The notes: generated by a model from the sequence alone, not told the origin. 64,000 bases of DNA from Streptomyces sp. NBC_00236 (GCF_036195045.1 NZ_CP108100.1:2356001-2420000); one strand, 5' to 3'. Counted from the first letter of the stretch, positions 17,160 to 25,891 are shown. Numbers and translations: made by a program.

Positions 17160-17957
17160 ATGGCCGCAGAACCACAGGGCACACCGTGCTGGGCGGACGC
17201 GTCGTTCAGCGACCTGGAAGGCGCTAAGCGCTTCTACGGTGAGGTGCTGGGCTGGACGTACGGCGAGTCGCTGCCCGAGTACGGCAACTACACGCAGGCC
17301 TACGTGGACGGAAAGGCGGTCGCCGCCCTGTCCCCGCCCATGCCCGGCCAGGACGCGCCGCCCGCCTGGTGTCTGTACCTCGCCTCGCCGGACGCGGCGG
17401 CCACCGCCGCCAAGGTCCGCGAGAACGGCGGCACGGTCCTGGTGGAGCCGATGCAGGTCGGTGAGTTCGGGACGATGGTGCTGGCGAGCGACCCGGGCGG
17501 CGCGGCCTTCGGCGTGTGGCAGGCGGGCACCCACGAGGGCTTCGAGGCGCGGACGGTGCCGGGTGCGTACGCCTGGGCCGAGATCTTCACCCGGGAGCCG
17601 TCGAAGGCGGACGCCTTCTTCCCGGCGGTGTTCGGCTACGGGGTGAAGCGCATGGTCGACGACGCGGTCGACTTCACGCTGTACGACCTGGGCTCGGACC
17701 CCGTGCTCGGCCGGATGAAGATGACCGAGGAGTTCCCGCCCGAGGTGCCGTCGCATCTGAACGTGTACTTCACCGTCGCCGACTGCGACGCCGCGGTGGA
17801 GAAGGCGAAGTCGCTCGGGGCGGAACTCCGGTTCGGCCCGATGACCATGCCGTTCGGCCGGTTCGCCGCGCTGACCGACCCGCAGGGCGCCGCGTTCTCG
17901 CTGATCGACGGAACGACGACCGGGGGCGACATGCCCGAGATCGAGGACGTCTCCTGA
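17160..17957 (+). CDS. Two-domain VOC (glyoxalase/bleomycin-resistance fold) protein
   Basis: 265 residues, two tandem VOC domains. The first begins WADASFSDLEGAKRFYGEVL and ends DPGGAAFGVWQ; the second begins AWAEIFTREPSKADAFF and ends DPQGAAFSLID. It is the common actinobacterial hydroxylase-like VOC type of unknown substrate. A GAGGAG ribosome site at 17144-17149 precedes the ATG by ten bases. The metal-ligand pattern cannot be assigned confidently, so catalytic activity is uncertain. Confidence 0.85.
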   Translation: MAAEPQGTPCWADASFSDLEGAKRFYGEVLGWTYGESLPEYGNYTQAYVDGKAVAALSPPMPGQDAPPAWCLYLASPDAAATAAKVRENGGTVLVEPMQVGEFGTMVLASDPGGAAFGVWQAGTHEGFEARTVPGAYAWAEIFTREPSKADAFFPAVFGYGVKRMVDDAVDFTLYDLGSDPVLGRMKMTEEFPPEVPSHLNVYFTVADCDAAVEKAKSLGAELRFGPMTMPFGRFAALTDPQGAAFSLIDGTTTGGDMPEIEDVS

Positions 17958-18461
17958 CCGGTCGTATACGGATCCGGCCACACGTGACAAGCTGCTGTCC
18001 GCGGACGCCCTGACCGGGCTGCCGGAGGCCGTCTCGTCGGCACGGCGGCCTGGAGCATGGTGTTGCGGAAGACCGTGGACGTGGTGTCGGCGGCGCCCGC
18101 GGGGGCGAGGGAGACCAGCCCGAGTCGGCGTTGTTGTGCCCCGGCTCACGACGGCGGACAGCACGGCGAGCCCGTGCCGTCTGATCCGCCCGACCGGCCC
18201 GTGCCGACGGCCCCAGGGGCAGCGCCCCAGCAGGCTTCCTCGGACGTCCGGCATCGGCAGCCGGCGCATGCCAGGACCTACCGCCAGAAACGGAGGGATC
18301 ACCGGTCCTTCCGCAGCCATGGGCCCGTCGAGGCCGGAGCAGCGGCCCGTACGCGATGCCGGTGAATCCGTCCCGGGCCGACGACACCACAACGGCGTGG
18401 GCCCCGGGTGGCATCGCTCGGCCACGGGACCCAGGCCGATGGAGGGCTCCGCCGGTCGCCG
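17958..18461. other. Gene-poor interval without supportable coding sequence
   Basis: About 500 bases between the VOC gene and the DHA2 transporter gene. Open frames exist on both strands, but none has a ribosome site, a recognisable domain or Streptomyces-like third-position GC bias that I can support. The minus frame reading GLVSLAPAGAADTTSTVF looks protein-like for about 30 codons and may be gene debris. Confidence 0.5.
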
Positions 18462-20054
18462 TCAGGTGACGGGCTGCTCGGGGGCGCGTCGTACGCCGGC
18501 CAAGGCGACGAGTGCGCCGACGACGCACAGGGAGCCGGCGACGAGCACGGAAGTGTGCACGCCGTTCATGAACGCCTGATGGCTCCCCTCGACGACGGCG
18601 CTCCTGAGCCGGTCCGGCATCTCGCCGGAGACGGGAGCAACGCCCATGGCCACCGCGTCCTTCGCCTCGTTCAGCCGGGCGGCCGCGTCCGCGGGGACGC
18701 CGGCGGCGGTCAGTTCACCGGTGAGGGTGGAGCCGACCCGGCTGCTGATGAGCGAGACCAGCACGGACGTGCCGAGCGCGCCGCCCATCTGCAAGGCGGT
18801 CGCCTGCAGACCGCCCGCCACGCCGCCGTCCCTGACCGGCGCGTTGCCGACGATGGCATCGGAGGAGGACGCCATCACCATGCCGACGCCCAGGCCGAGC
18901 GCGATGAACGGGGGCCACATCGCGGTGTAGGAGGAGTCGGCGCTCCAGCCGAGCATGGCGAAACAGGCGACCGCCTGCAGGGCCATGCCGAGCGGCATGG
19001 TGAGCCGCGGCCCGAACCTGCCCGTCAGCGCCGCCCCGAGCGGGGAAGCGACGACCGAGGCGAGGCTCAGCGGCAGCGTGCGCACACCGGCTTCCACCGG
19101 AGTGAACCCGCGCACGCTCTGCAGGTACAGCATCACGAAGAAGATCACGCCGAGCAGCACGAAGAAGTTCAGCGCCGTGACGACCGTGCCGATGGTCAGC
19201 GCCCGGTTACGGAACAGCCGCATGGGCAGCAGGGGGGAAGCGGCCCGGTTCTCGTGGAGCCCGAAGGCGACCAGAAGCACCGCACCGGCTCCCATGGCAC
19301 CCAGGGTGCCACCGGAGGTCCAGCCCCACGTCTCGCCCTTGACGACCCCGAACACGAGGGCGAGCAGCCCCACTGCCAGCAGGACGACACCGAGAATGTC
19401 GAACTTCTCGTCCGCGGCAGCGCTGTTCCTGGTCTGCGGCAGCACGATCATGCTGAAGACCAGCGCGATGACGCCGATGGGGGCGTTGATGTAGAAGACC
19501 GACTCCCAGTTCACGTGCTGGACGAGCAGGCCGCCGACGATGGGCCCGAGGGCGGTGGAGACCGACGACACCATGGCCCAGATGCCGACCGCCATGCCGA
19601 ACTTCCTCGGCGGGAAGACCGCCCGCAGCATGCCGAGGGTGTTGGGCATCAGCAGGGCCCCGAAGAAGCCCTGCACCGCGCGGAAGGTGATGACGCCTTC
19701 GATGGATCCGCAGAGCCCGATGGCGACGGACGCGGCGGTGAAGCCCGCGACACCGATCAGGTAGACGGTACGGCGGCCGAAGCGGTCGCCGAGCTTGCCG
19801 CCGAGGATCAGCGCGGCGGCGAGGGCGAGCAGATAGGAGTTGGTGACCCACTGCAGGTCGGACGTGGAGGCTCCCAGGTCCCGGCCGATCTCGGGATTGG
19901 CGATCGAGACGACCGAACCGTCCAGGCCGACCATGAAGAGGCCGAAGGCGACCGCGATCAGGGTCAGCCACGGTTTGGCCCGCAGGCCCTGGGGCCTGTC
20001 CAGGGGTGGTGCTTGGGTCGGCGGAACCGGGGAGTCGGTGGTGGCGGAGGGCAT
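18462..20054 (-). CDS. DHA2 family MFS drug-efflux transporter (EmrB/QacA type)
   Basis: 530 residues with about 14 membrane helices. Family motifs are visible: GLDGSVVSIANPEIGRDL in helix 1, GGKLGDRFGRR in the first cytoplasmic loop, and MVSSVSTALGPIVGGLL for motif C in helix 5. It should export amphiphilic drugs or a metabolite with proton antiport. The ATG at 20054 has AAGGA upstream; the longer frame to 20144 is less likely. The MarR gene upstream in the same direction is the expected regulator. Confidence 0.92.
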   Translation of the reverse strand: MPSATTDSPVPPTQAPPLDRPQGLRAKPWLTLIAVAFGLFMVGLDGSVVSIANPEIGRDLGASTSDLQWVTNSYLLALAAALILGGKLGDRFGRRTVYLIGVAGFTAASVAIGLCGSIEGVITFRAVQGFFGALLMPNTLGMLRAVFPPRKFGMAVGIWAMVSSVSTALGPIVGGLLVQHVNWESVFYINAPIGVIALVFSMIVLPQTRNSAAADEKFDILGVVLLAVGLLALVFGVVKGETWGWTSGGTLGAMGAGAVLLVAFGLHENRAASPLLPMRLFRNRALTIGTVVTALNFFVLLGVIFFVMLYLQSVRGFTPVEAGVRTLPLSLASVVASPLGAALTGRFGPRLTMPLGMALQAVACFAMLGWSADSSYTAMWPPFIALGLGVGMVMASSSDAIVGNAPVRDGGVAGGLQATALQMGGALGTSVLVSLISSRVGSTLTGELTAAGVPADAAARLNEAKDAVAMGVAPVSGEMPDRLRSAVVEGSHQAFMNGVHTSVLVAGSLCVVGALVALAGVRRAPEQPVT

Positions 20055-20225
20055 GACTGTGCCTGTTCCTTCAGGAGTGCGTGGAAAGGGCGCGGACCGG
20101 TGCGGACACGGTCGCGGGGGTACGACGCCGGTGAACCGGCACACGGAGAGCCGGCGCGGCGCGCGCGTGGGTGCGGGTGAGTTCGCCTCACGCCCTCCGG
20201 GCCCCGAAGGACCGGGAGCGCGTGA

Positions 20226-20696
20226 TCAGTGGCGAGCTTGCACGTGCTGGGTGAGTGCCGCGAGGGCGCCCAGAGCGGAGCCGATGGCGTCCATCTCACC
20301 GTCCGTCAGCGCACGCAAGGCGTGGCCGAGATGGGTACTCAGCAGTCGCTCGACGTCGGCGACCTGCTGCCTGGCGACCGGAGTGAGGTGCAGGTGCGCG
20401 ACCCGCTTGTCGGCCAGGTCCTGCCGGCGCTCCAGCAGCCCCTGCTCGGTCAGCTGGGTGACCATCGCGCTCACGTTGTTCGGCTTCATCAGCAGCGCCT
20501 CGGCCGCGGCGCGCACGGTGACGCCGTCGTTGTCCTCGACATGACGAAGGAGCGCGAGCTGTGCCTCAGGAGGCTTGGGGTGCGCGAAGTCCCGCGCGAC
20601 CTGACGGTCGAGGGCCCGAGTCAGCTCCGGCAGGCACGCCACGAGGCGTGCCGCCACGTGGTCGATGTCCTGGGCGGACGCGTTGTGCTCGGGCAT
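20226..20696 (-). CDS. MarR family regulator of the adjacent efflux gene
   Basis: 156 residues. The winged helix is AEALLMKPNNVSAMVTQL followed by the wing RRQDLADKRVAHLHL. A consensus-like promoter ends six bases before the ATG, so the mRNA is probably leaderless, and an imperfect dyad sits in the promoter spacer, consistent with autorepression. The DHA2 transporter gene follows 171 bases downstream in the same direction. The pair has the usual drug-sensing repressor-pump arrangement. Confidence 0.9.
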   Translation of the reverse strand: MPEHNASAQDIDHVAARLVACLPELTRALDRQVARDFAHPKPPEAQLALLRHVEDNDGVTVRAAAEALLMKPNNVSAMVTQLTEQGLLERRQDLADKRVAHLHLTPVARQQVADVERLLSTHLGHALRALTDGEMDAIGSALGALAALTQHVQARH

Positions 20697-20702
20697 TCCA
20701 CC

Positions 20703-20732
20703 AATATAGGTATGCCTTGATATCTATGTCAA
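20703..20732 (-). promoter_or_regulatory. Promoter and operator of the efflux marR gene, leaderless
   Basis: On the minus strand TTGACA (20727-20732) is followed by an 18-base spacer and TATATT (20703-20708). Six bases separate TATATT from the start codon. The near-dyad ATAGATAT-N6-ATACCTAT (20706-20727, 7 of 8 positions paired) fills the spacer and overlaps both hexamers, as expected for a MarR operator. Confidence 0.75.
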
Positions 20733-20734
20733 AA

Positions 20735-20772
20735 TACCCACTGCCCGCCCCGGGCAGGGCGGGCAGTGGGTA
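20735..20772 (-). terminator. Hairpin terminator between the LacI and MarR genes
   Basis: A perfect 16-bp inverted repeat with a 6-base loop, immediately upstream of the marR promoter. It should stop transcripts from the lacI-type gene (stop at 20945) and insulate marR. Confidence 0.8.
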
Positions 20773-20944
20773 CGAACCGGAATCGGACCGCCGAACGCCG
20801 CCGAGCCGCGTCCGCACGCGCCTCCGGTCTTCCGCGCGGCCAACAGCGCGCGGAAACGACCCCGAAGAAGACGTCCCCCCGGCCCAAACGATTCCGCCCA
20901 GGCGCGGGCGCTCCGCTCGCGGGGTGAGGCGGGCCGACGGGAGA

Positions 20945-21937
20945 TCAGGTCGACTCGCGCACGACGAGTTCGTTCGGCATGATCACCGGCCCCGTGGGGC
21001 CGCCGTCGATCAGGCCGAGGAGCAGATGGACGGCGGCGGTCGCCTGGTCGGCCATCGGGCTGCGCACCGAGGTGAGCGCGGGACTGGTGTAGGACGCGGC
21101 TTCTATGTCGTCGAAGCCGATGACCGCCACGTCCTCGGGGACGCGCCGGCCCGCTTGGTGGAGGGTGCGCAGGGCTCCGATCGCCATCAGGTCGTTGGCC
21201 GCGAACACCGCATCGAGGTCGGGATCGTCCTCCAGGAGCTGCCGCATGGCTTCGGCGCCGGAGGCTCGGGTGAAGTCGCCCAGTGCCACGATGGAGCGGC
21301 GGCCGGTGTCACGCAGCGCCTGCCGGTAGCCGTCGAGGCGCTCACGCGCTTCGTACAGTTCGAGCGGCCCCGTGATGGTGGCGATCCGCCGCCGACCGCG
21401 CTCCAGGAGATGACGCACGGCCAGCGCCGCTCCGCCGGCGTTGTCCAGTGCGACGTACGGGACGTCCTGTGCGGAGGTGCGGTTGAAGGACACGACAGGC
21501 AGGCCCTGCCGGGCCAGTGCGGCCGGCAGCGGATCCGTACCGTGCAGGGCGACCAGGAGCACGCCGTCCACGTGCCCGCCGGCGATGTACTGCACGACCC
21601 TGGTCCGGCTCCGGTCCGATTCCGCGAGCATGAGCACGAGCCGCTTGCCCGCCGTCTCGAGCTCTCTGCTGACGGCGCGGACCACGGCGGAGAAGAGGGG
21701 GTCGTCGGAGACGACTCCTTGGGGCGGGTCGGACACCACCACGGCGAGGGTGTCCGTGCGGCGGGTGACGAGATTGCGTGCCGCACCGTTGGGCACGTAG
21801 CCCAATTCGTTCACGGCGCGCATGACGACGTCCCGGATCTGCGGGGCGACCGTCGTCTCGCCGTTGATGACCCGGGAGACGCTCGATTTGGACACGCCCG
21901 CTCGGGCGGCCACCACATCGAGAGTGGGGCGTTTCAT
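20945..21937 (-). CDS. LacI family transcriptional regulator
   Basis: 330 residues. The N-terminal HTH is TLDVVAARAGVSKSSVSRVI with the hinge ELGYVPNGAARNL, followed by a periplasmic-binding-like sensor domain ending in a typical FDDIEAASYTSPALTSVR segment. It is divergent from the secreted GH16 glucanase gene, and CebR-like palindromes lie in the shared region. It most likely represses the glucanase gene and responds to a beta-gluco-oligosaccharide. A start at 21937 places the HTH at the extreme N-terminus as in the family. Confidence 0.92.
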   Translation of the reverse strand: MKRPTLDVVAARAGVSKSSVSRVINGETTVAPQIRDVVMRAVNELGYVPNGAARNLVTRRTDTLAVVVSDPPQGVVSDDPLFSAVVRAVSRELETAGKRLVLMLAESDRSRTRVVQYIAGGHVDGVLLVALHGTDPLPAALARQGLPVVSFNRTSAQDVPYVALDNAGGAALAVRHLLERGRRRIATITGPLELYEARERLDGYRQALRDTGRRSIVALGDFTRASGAEAMRQLLEDDPDLDAVFAANDLMAIGALRTLHQAGRRVPEDVAVIGFDDIEAASYTSPALTSVRSPMADQATAAVHLLLGLIDGGPTGPVIMPNELVVREST

Positions 21938-22125
21938 ACCTCTCCGTCCCCTGTGCCGCCGCCCTGGTTCGCGCGCGGGGCGGGATTTCTCATCAGGGCA
22001 ACCTCCGGCTCTGCGTCATGACGATGCGAGCAGCGTATCCGCAGGCCGGGGCGACATGAGCATGCCCGGAAGGGCGTATCCCTCAGCGCCACCCCCGTGG
22101 CCGTCGGCGGACCGCATGAGTCGTG

Positions 22126-22139
22126 AGAGACCGCTCCCT
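22126..22139. promoter_or_regulatory. Secondary LacI-type operator
   Basis: AGAGACCGCTCCCT matches 12 of 14 positions of the perfect palindrome at 22225-22238. It lies upstream of the glucanase promoter, between the divergent lacI and GH16 genes. Confidence 0.55.
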
Positions 22140-22188
22140 CAATGCGTCACAGGCGTTACGTCGCTGTTTTTTCGAGGTGAAGGAGCTA

Positions 22189-22217
22189 TTGACAGCCTTT
22201 ACCAGCCCCTCCATCCT
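22189..22217 (+). promoter_or_regulatory. Candidate promoter of the GH16 gene
   Basis: TTGACA (22189-22194) is followed by a 17-base spacer and CATCCT (22212-22217). The predicted transcription start falls on the downstream operator at 22224, so repressor binding there would block initiation. Confidence 0.55.
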
Positions 22218-22223
22218 CCCTTC

Positions 22224-22239
22224 CAGGGAGCGCTCCCTG
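22224..22239. promoter_or_regulatory. CebR-like LacI operator, perfect 16-bp palindrome
   Basis: CAGGGAGCGCTCCCTG is fully palindromic. Its core GGGAGCGCTCCC equals the core of the streptomycete CebR box (TGGGAGCGCTCCCA). It sits 26 bases before the glucanase start codon. Confidence 0.75.
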
Positions 22240-22265
22240 AACTCCCCCCACTTGAGGAGTCGCCC

Positions 22266-23981
22266 ATGCAAGCGCCACTGCGTCGCTTCAGCTTATTTTT
22301 GGCCCTTGCGGCCGCACTGCTCGCTTTCGTCGCTCTCCCCACACCTTCCGCGCAGGCGGCGGAGGTGCTGCTCTCTCAGGGAAAGCCCGCCACCTCGTCG
22401 AGTACCGAGGGAAACTTCGGCGCCGGTAGCGCCGTCGACGGCGACCCCGGGACGCGCTGGTCCAGCGCCTTCACCGACCCGCAGTGGATTCAGATCGACC
22501 TCGGGGCGAGTGCCGGGATCAGCCGGGTCGTCCTCAACTGGGAAGCCGCGTACGGCACGGCGTTCAGGATCGAGGTGTCGAGCGACGCGGAGAGCTGGAC
22601 CGTCGTCCACCAGACAGCGGCGGGCACGGGTGGCACCCAGAACCTGGCCGTCTCCGGCACCGGCCGCTACGTACGCATGTACGGGACGCAACGCGCCACC
22701 GCTTACGGCTACTCACTGTGGGAGTTCCAGGTGTACGGCACCGGCGGTCCCGGCGGTGACACCGCCAGGCTGCTCTCCTACGGCCGGCCGGGCGCCGCTT
22801 CCTCTTCCCAGAGTGACCAGAACTGCTGGGAATGCACGCCGGCCAGGGCCTTCGACCGGGATCCGGCCTCTCGCTGGTCCACGAGCTCCACCACGGGATG
22901 GACCGATCCGGGCTGGATCTCCGTCGATCTCGGGGCGACGGCGCAGATCGACAAGGTCGTCCTGCAGTGGGATCCCGCGTACGCCAAGTCCTTCCAGATC
23001 CAGGTCTCCTCGAATGGAGCCGACTGGACACCGATCTATTCGACGACGTCCGGCACGGGCTTCAAGCAGACGCTGGCCGTCTCCGGAACGGGCCGCTACG
23101 TACGCATGTACGGGACACAGCGCGCCACCCCTTACGGCTACTCGCTGTGGGAGTTCCAGGTGTACGGCACCGGCGGCGCTCCGATACCGGCTCCGCCGCT
23201 GCCGAGTGACCCCGCGAACCCGCCGCGGCTGGTGTGGAGCGACGATTTCGACGGCGCCGCAGGCGGCAGGCCCGACTCCTCGAAGTGGAGGGCCGACCCG
23301 GGCACCGGGCCGAACAACGAGCTGGAGTACTACACCGACCACCGCAACGCCGCGCTGGACGGTGCGGGACACCTGGTGATGGAAGCCCGCAAGGAGGCCA
23401 CCGCCGGATCGTCGTGCCCGCGTGACCCGCTGAGCGGCAGCACCACGTGTCAGTACACCTCGGCGCGGATGAACACCGGCGCGACGTTCCAGTTCACCTA
23501 CGGCCGCGTCGAAGCACGCATCAAGGTGCCCAAGGGCAACGGTCTGTGGCCCGCGTTCTGGATGATGGGCGGCGACTTCCTGACGGGCCGGCCGTGGCCG
23601 TACAACGGCGAGGTCGACATCATGGAGATCCTCGGCAAGGACGTGAAGACCGCCTACTCGACCGTCCACGCGCCCGCCTACAACGGCGGGGGTGGAATCG
23701 GCGCGCCGTACACACTGCCCGGGAACGCCGACTTCTCCGACGACTTCCACACCTGGGTCGCCGACTGGAACAGCAAGGGCATCACCTACAGCCTGGACGG
23801 CCGGACCGTTCTGACTCTCGACAAGGAGCAGGTGGAGCAGACACGGGGACCGTGGATCTTCGACCACCCTCACTACCTGATCCTCAACCTGGCGGTCGGG
23901 GGTGACTGGCCGGGCCCGACGGACGCCGGCACTCCCTTCCCCGCCAAAATGCTCGTCGACCACGTGCGGGTCTATCAGTGA
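22266..23981 (+). CDS. Secreted GH16 endo-beta-glucanase with two N-terminal F5/8-type C (CBM32-like) domains
   Basis: 571 residues. A Sec signal peptide ends near AQAAEV (about residue 33). Two discoidin-type carbohydrate-binding domains follow (about 34-160 and 170-305), each ending RYVRMYGTQRA...WEFQVYGTGG, then a Pro-rich linker and a C-terminal GH16 catalytic domain. The active-site motif GEVDIMEIL gives nucleophile E449, assisting D451 and acid/base E454. It should hydrolyse beta-1,3 or mixed-linkage glucans outside the cell. GAGGAG precedes the ATG at 22266. Divergent lacI and CebR-like operators suggest substrate induction. Confidence 0.92.
   Translation: MQAPLRRFSLFLALAAALLAFVALPTPSAQAAEVLLSQGKPATSSSTEGNFGAGSAVDGDPGTRWSSAFTDPQWIQIDLGASAGISRVVLNWEAAYGTAFRIEVSSDAESWTVVHQTAAGTGGTQNLAVSGTGRYVRMYGTQRATAYGYSLWEFQVYGTGGPGGDTARLLSYGRPGAASSSQSDQNCWECTPARAFDRDPASRWSTSSTTGWTDPGWISVDLGATAQIDKVVLQWDPAYAKSFQIQVSSNGADWTPIYSTTSGTGFKQTLAVSGTGRYVRMYGTQRATPYGYSLWEFQVYGTGGAPIPAPPLPSDPANPPRLVWSDDFDGAAGGRPDSSKWRADPGTGPNNELEYYTDHRNAALDGAGHLVMEARKEATAGSSCPRDPLSGSTTCQYTSARMNTGATFQFTYGRVEARIKVPKGNGLWPAFWMMGGDFLTGRPWPYNGEVDIMEILGKDVKTAYSTVHAPAYNGGGGIGAPYTLPGNADFSDDFHTWVADWNSKGITYSLDGRTVLTLDKEQVEQTRGPWIFDHPHYLILNLAVGGDWPGPTDAGTPFPAKMLVDHVRVYQ
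22645..22747 (+). repeat. Direct repeat within the CBM-coding region, copy 1
   Basis: About 103 bases nearly identical to 23074-23176, exactly 429 bases (143 codons) apart. It encodes the last beta strands of the first F5/8C domain. The near identity at DNA level suggests a recent duplication or gene conversion. Confidence 0.85.
23074..23176 (+). repeat. Direct repeat within the CBM-coding region, copy 2
   Basis: Partner of 22645-22747, encoding the last strands of the second F5/8C domain with only a few base differences. Confidence 0.85.
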
Positions 23982-24156
23982 CCCCTGGCCGCCCGGTGAC
24001 CGCGAAGGTCCCGGGCGGCTCCGCCCACCCCCTGCGGGCGGCGGTCCGAGACACCCGAATCCCCCTGCGGGCGGACGCCGCTGTCCGCCTCCCGCTCTCC
24101 CATCGCCGCACTTCGGCGAGCAGACCCGTCCCCCCTGATGCCCGTGAGGAAGTGAA

Positions 24157-25527
24157 ATGCGCAGATATCCCGCCCATCTGTACACACTGTTGGTGAGCGC
24201 TCTGGTGGTCGTGCTGGCCGCCGCCCTGAACCTGACCGTGTCGACCCAGCATGCCCAGGCCGCGACGGTCACCGTCCAGGCCGAGTCCTACGCAGCCCAG
24301 TCGGGTGTCGTGTCGGAGGCGACCGGGGACACCGGGGGCGGGCAGAACGCCGCGTACCTCGCCAACGGCGACTGGATGCGCTTCGACAACGTCGACCTCG
24401 GCGCGGCCGGCCGGATGACGGTGTCGGCCCGGATCGCGTCCGCCGTCGGCTCGGGCACGGTGGAATTCCGGACCGGCAGCCTGACCGGACCACTGCTCGC
24501 CGTCATACCGGTCTCCCCGACCGGCGGTTGGCAGACCTGGGCGACCCGGGCCACCGACGTCACCACCCATCCCACCGGCTCACAGACGGTGTTCGCCGTG
24601 CTGCGCAGCACGGAGGCCGGCGACTTCGTCAACATCAACTGGTTCTCCTTCGTCGGCGCGGGCGACACCCCCGCGGCCGGATGGGTCCCCATCGACCAGG
24701 CCAAGTGGGACGCCCAGCTGGCGCAGTTCCGTGCGATGACGCCCGCCGCCGTGCCCGCCGGTATCGTCCGGGTCCCGGAGTTCAACGCCACCTGCTCCTA
24801 CAGCCACTCCAAGCCGGACGACCCCATCGTCCTGCCGGGCCTGCCCGGTGCGTCCCACATGCACAGCTTCTTCGGCAACAGGAGCACCGACGCGTTCTCC
24901 ACGACCCAGTCGCTGCTGACCAGCACACCCACCAGTTGCACCCCTGCCAACGACCTCTCGGCGTACTGGATCCCGACCCTGTACGAAGGCGACAAGGCCG
25001 TCGAAGCCGAGGGCATGATCGTGTACTACGGTTCCCGGCTCGTCGACCCCTCGGCGACCGTGCCCTTCCCGCAGGGGTTCCGCATGATCGCGGGCAACGC
25101 CAAGACCCAGACGCCCACCCCGGCGGGCTCGCCGGGCCAGTACTGGTGCGCCGGCGAGGGCGGTGAGATCGGCCGCAGCGCCGACGGCAACTGGCCGCGC
25201 TGCGCCCCGACGGCCCATCTCACCCACCAACTCGTCTTCCCCGACTGCTGGGACGGCAAGAACCTCGACAGTCCCGACCACAAGTCGCACGTGGCGGCCA
25301 CCTACGACGGCAAGTGCAGCGGCGCCTACCCCGTCGCCATCCCCAACCTCTCCTTCGTCGTCAGCTATCCGACCAGCGGCAGCTCCGCGGGCTTCCGGCT
25401 GGCCTCGGGCATGGCATCGTCCATCCACGGCGACTTCTTCAACGCCTGGGACAACGACGGTCTCGGGCACCGCGTGAAGGACTGCATCACCCAGAGGGCC
25501 AAGTGCAACTCCGCCGGCACGTTCTGA
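24157..25527 (+). CDS. Secreted CBM6-DUF1996 protein
   Basis: 456 residues. A Sec signal peptide ends near HAQAATV. A CBM6-like domain follows (about 40-165) with the pattern ESYAAQSG, GGGQNAAYLANGDWMRFDNV and FVNINWFSF. The DUF1996 domain fills the rest, starting at VPEFNATCSYSHSKPDDPIV and containing the paired HMHSFFGN motif and several cysteines. DUF1996 proteins are secreted, common in fungi and actinomycetes, and of unknown activity. GAGGAAG precedes the ATG. Proximity to the glucanase suggests a polysaccharide-related role. Confidence 0.88.
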   Translation: MRRYPAHLYTLLVSALVVVLAAALNLTVSTQHAQAATVTVQAESYAAQSGVVSEATGDTGGGQNAAYLANGDWMRFDNVDLGAAGRMTVSARIASAVGSGTVEFRTGSLTGPLLAVIPVSPTGGWQTWATRATDVTTHPTGSQTVFAVLRSTEAGDFVNINWFSFVGAGDTPAAGWVPIDQAKWDAQLAQFRAMTPAAVPAGIVRVPEFNATCSYSHSKPDDPIVLPGLPGASHMHSFFGNRSTDAFSTTQSLLTSTPTSCTPANDLSAYWIPTLYEGDKAVEAEGMIVYYGSRLVDPSATVPFPQGFRMIAGNAKTQTPTPAGSPGQYWCAGEGGEIGRSADGNWPRCAPTAHLTHQLVFPDCWDGKNLDSPDHKSHVAATYDGKCSGAYPVAIPNLSFVVSYPTSGSSAGFRLASGMASSIHGDFFNAWDNDGLGHRVKDCITQRAKCNSAGTF

Positions 25528-25748
25528 CCCTGCGGTGTGCATGCGCCATGGTGGTGGCGCTGCCGGCCGTCGGCTGCACCTCGCAGCCGACGGCCGGCAC
25601 GTCGCCCGGACCGCCCGGCTGCCGAGCTGCGAGCGGCACAGCCTGCGACGAGACAGCGGTGAGCCCGAGCGTCTCCCCCACAGTCGTGGGACCGCCGCAC
25701 AAGGCCCTTCAGCCGATCGGCCACAAGGGCCCGGTCGGACACAAATGA
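25503..25748 (+). CDS. Small putative lipoprotein overlapping the DUF1996 gene
   Basis: 81 residues from a GTG at 25503, with GAGGG six bases upstream. It overlaps the DUF1996 coding end by 25 bases in another frame. The N-terminus MQLRRHVLTLRCACAMVVAL is basic then hydrophobic, and LPAVGC forms a lipobox with the lipid-modified cysteine at residue 25. The mature part is short and Ser/Pro/Thr-rich with no known domain, ending in HKALQPIGHKGPVGHK. The stop lies inside a hairpin terminator. Function is unknown. Confidence 0.5.
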   Translation: MQLRRHVLTLRCACAMVVALPAVGCTSQPTAGTSPGPPGCRAASGTACDETAVSPSVSPTVVGPPHKALQPIGHKGPVGHK

Positions 25749-25776
25749 ACCGCTGTCACAGCGCGACAGCGGTTCA
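25746..25776 (+). terminator. Hairpin terminator
   Basis: A 12-bp stem TGAACCGCTGTC/GACAGCGGTTCA with a 7-base loop. The stop codon of the small lipoprotein gene is its first three bases. Confidence 0.75.
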
Positions 25777-25865
25777 GTACTGCACGGCGTGCGGCCGATA
25801 CCGCACGGAAAACAGCCGCGAAATCAACGTTCTCGCAGGTCAGAACGTTTCCGCAGAGTGAAGCT

Positions 25866-25891
25866 GGTGGGGCGGGTGGGACTCGAACCCA
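25866..25891 (-). repeat. att core copy A (distal junction of the island)
   Basis: A 26-bp sequence identical to the 3' end of the CAT-anticodon tRNA gene (T-arm to CC end), also present at 30932-30957 and 42492-42517. The DNA to its left retains a degenerate version of the tRNA-flanking hairpin (CAGGTCAGAACGTTTC), so this copy probably marks the displaced original 3' end of the tRNA locus. Confidence 0.88.

Noticed and set aside
17958..18461. Possible gene on either strand between the VOC and DHA2 genes
   Set aside because: No frame shows a ribosome site, a domain or consistent codon bias. At most it is debris.
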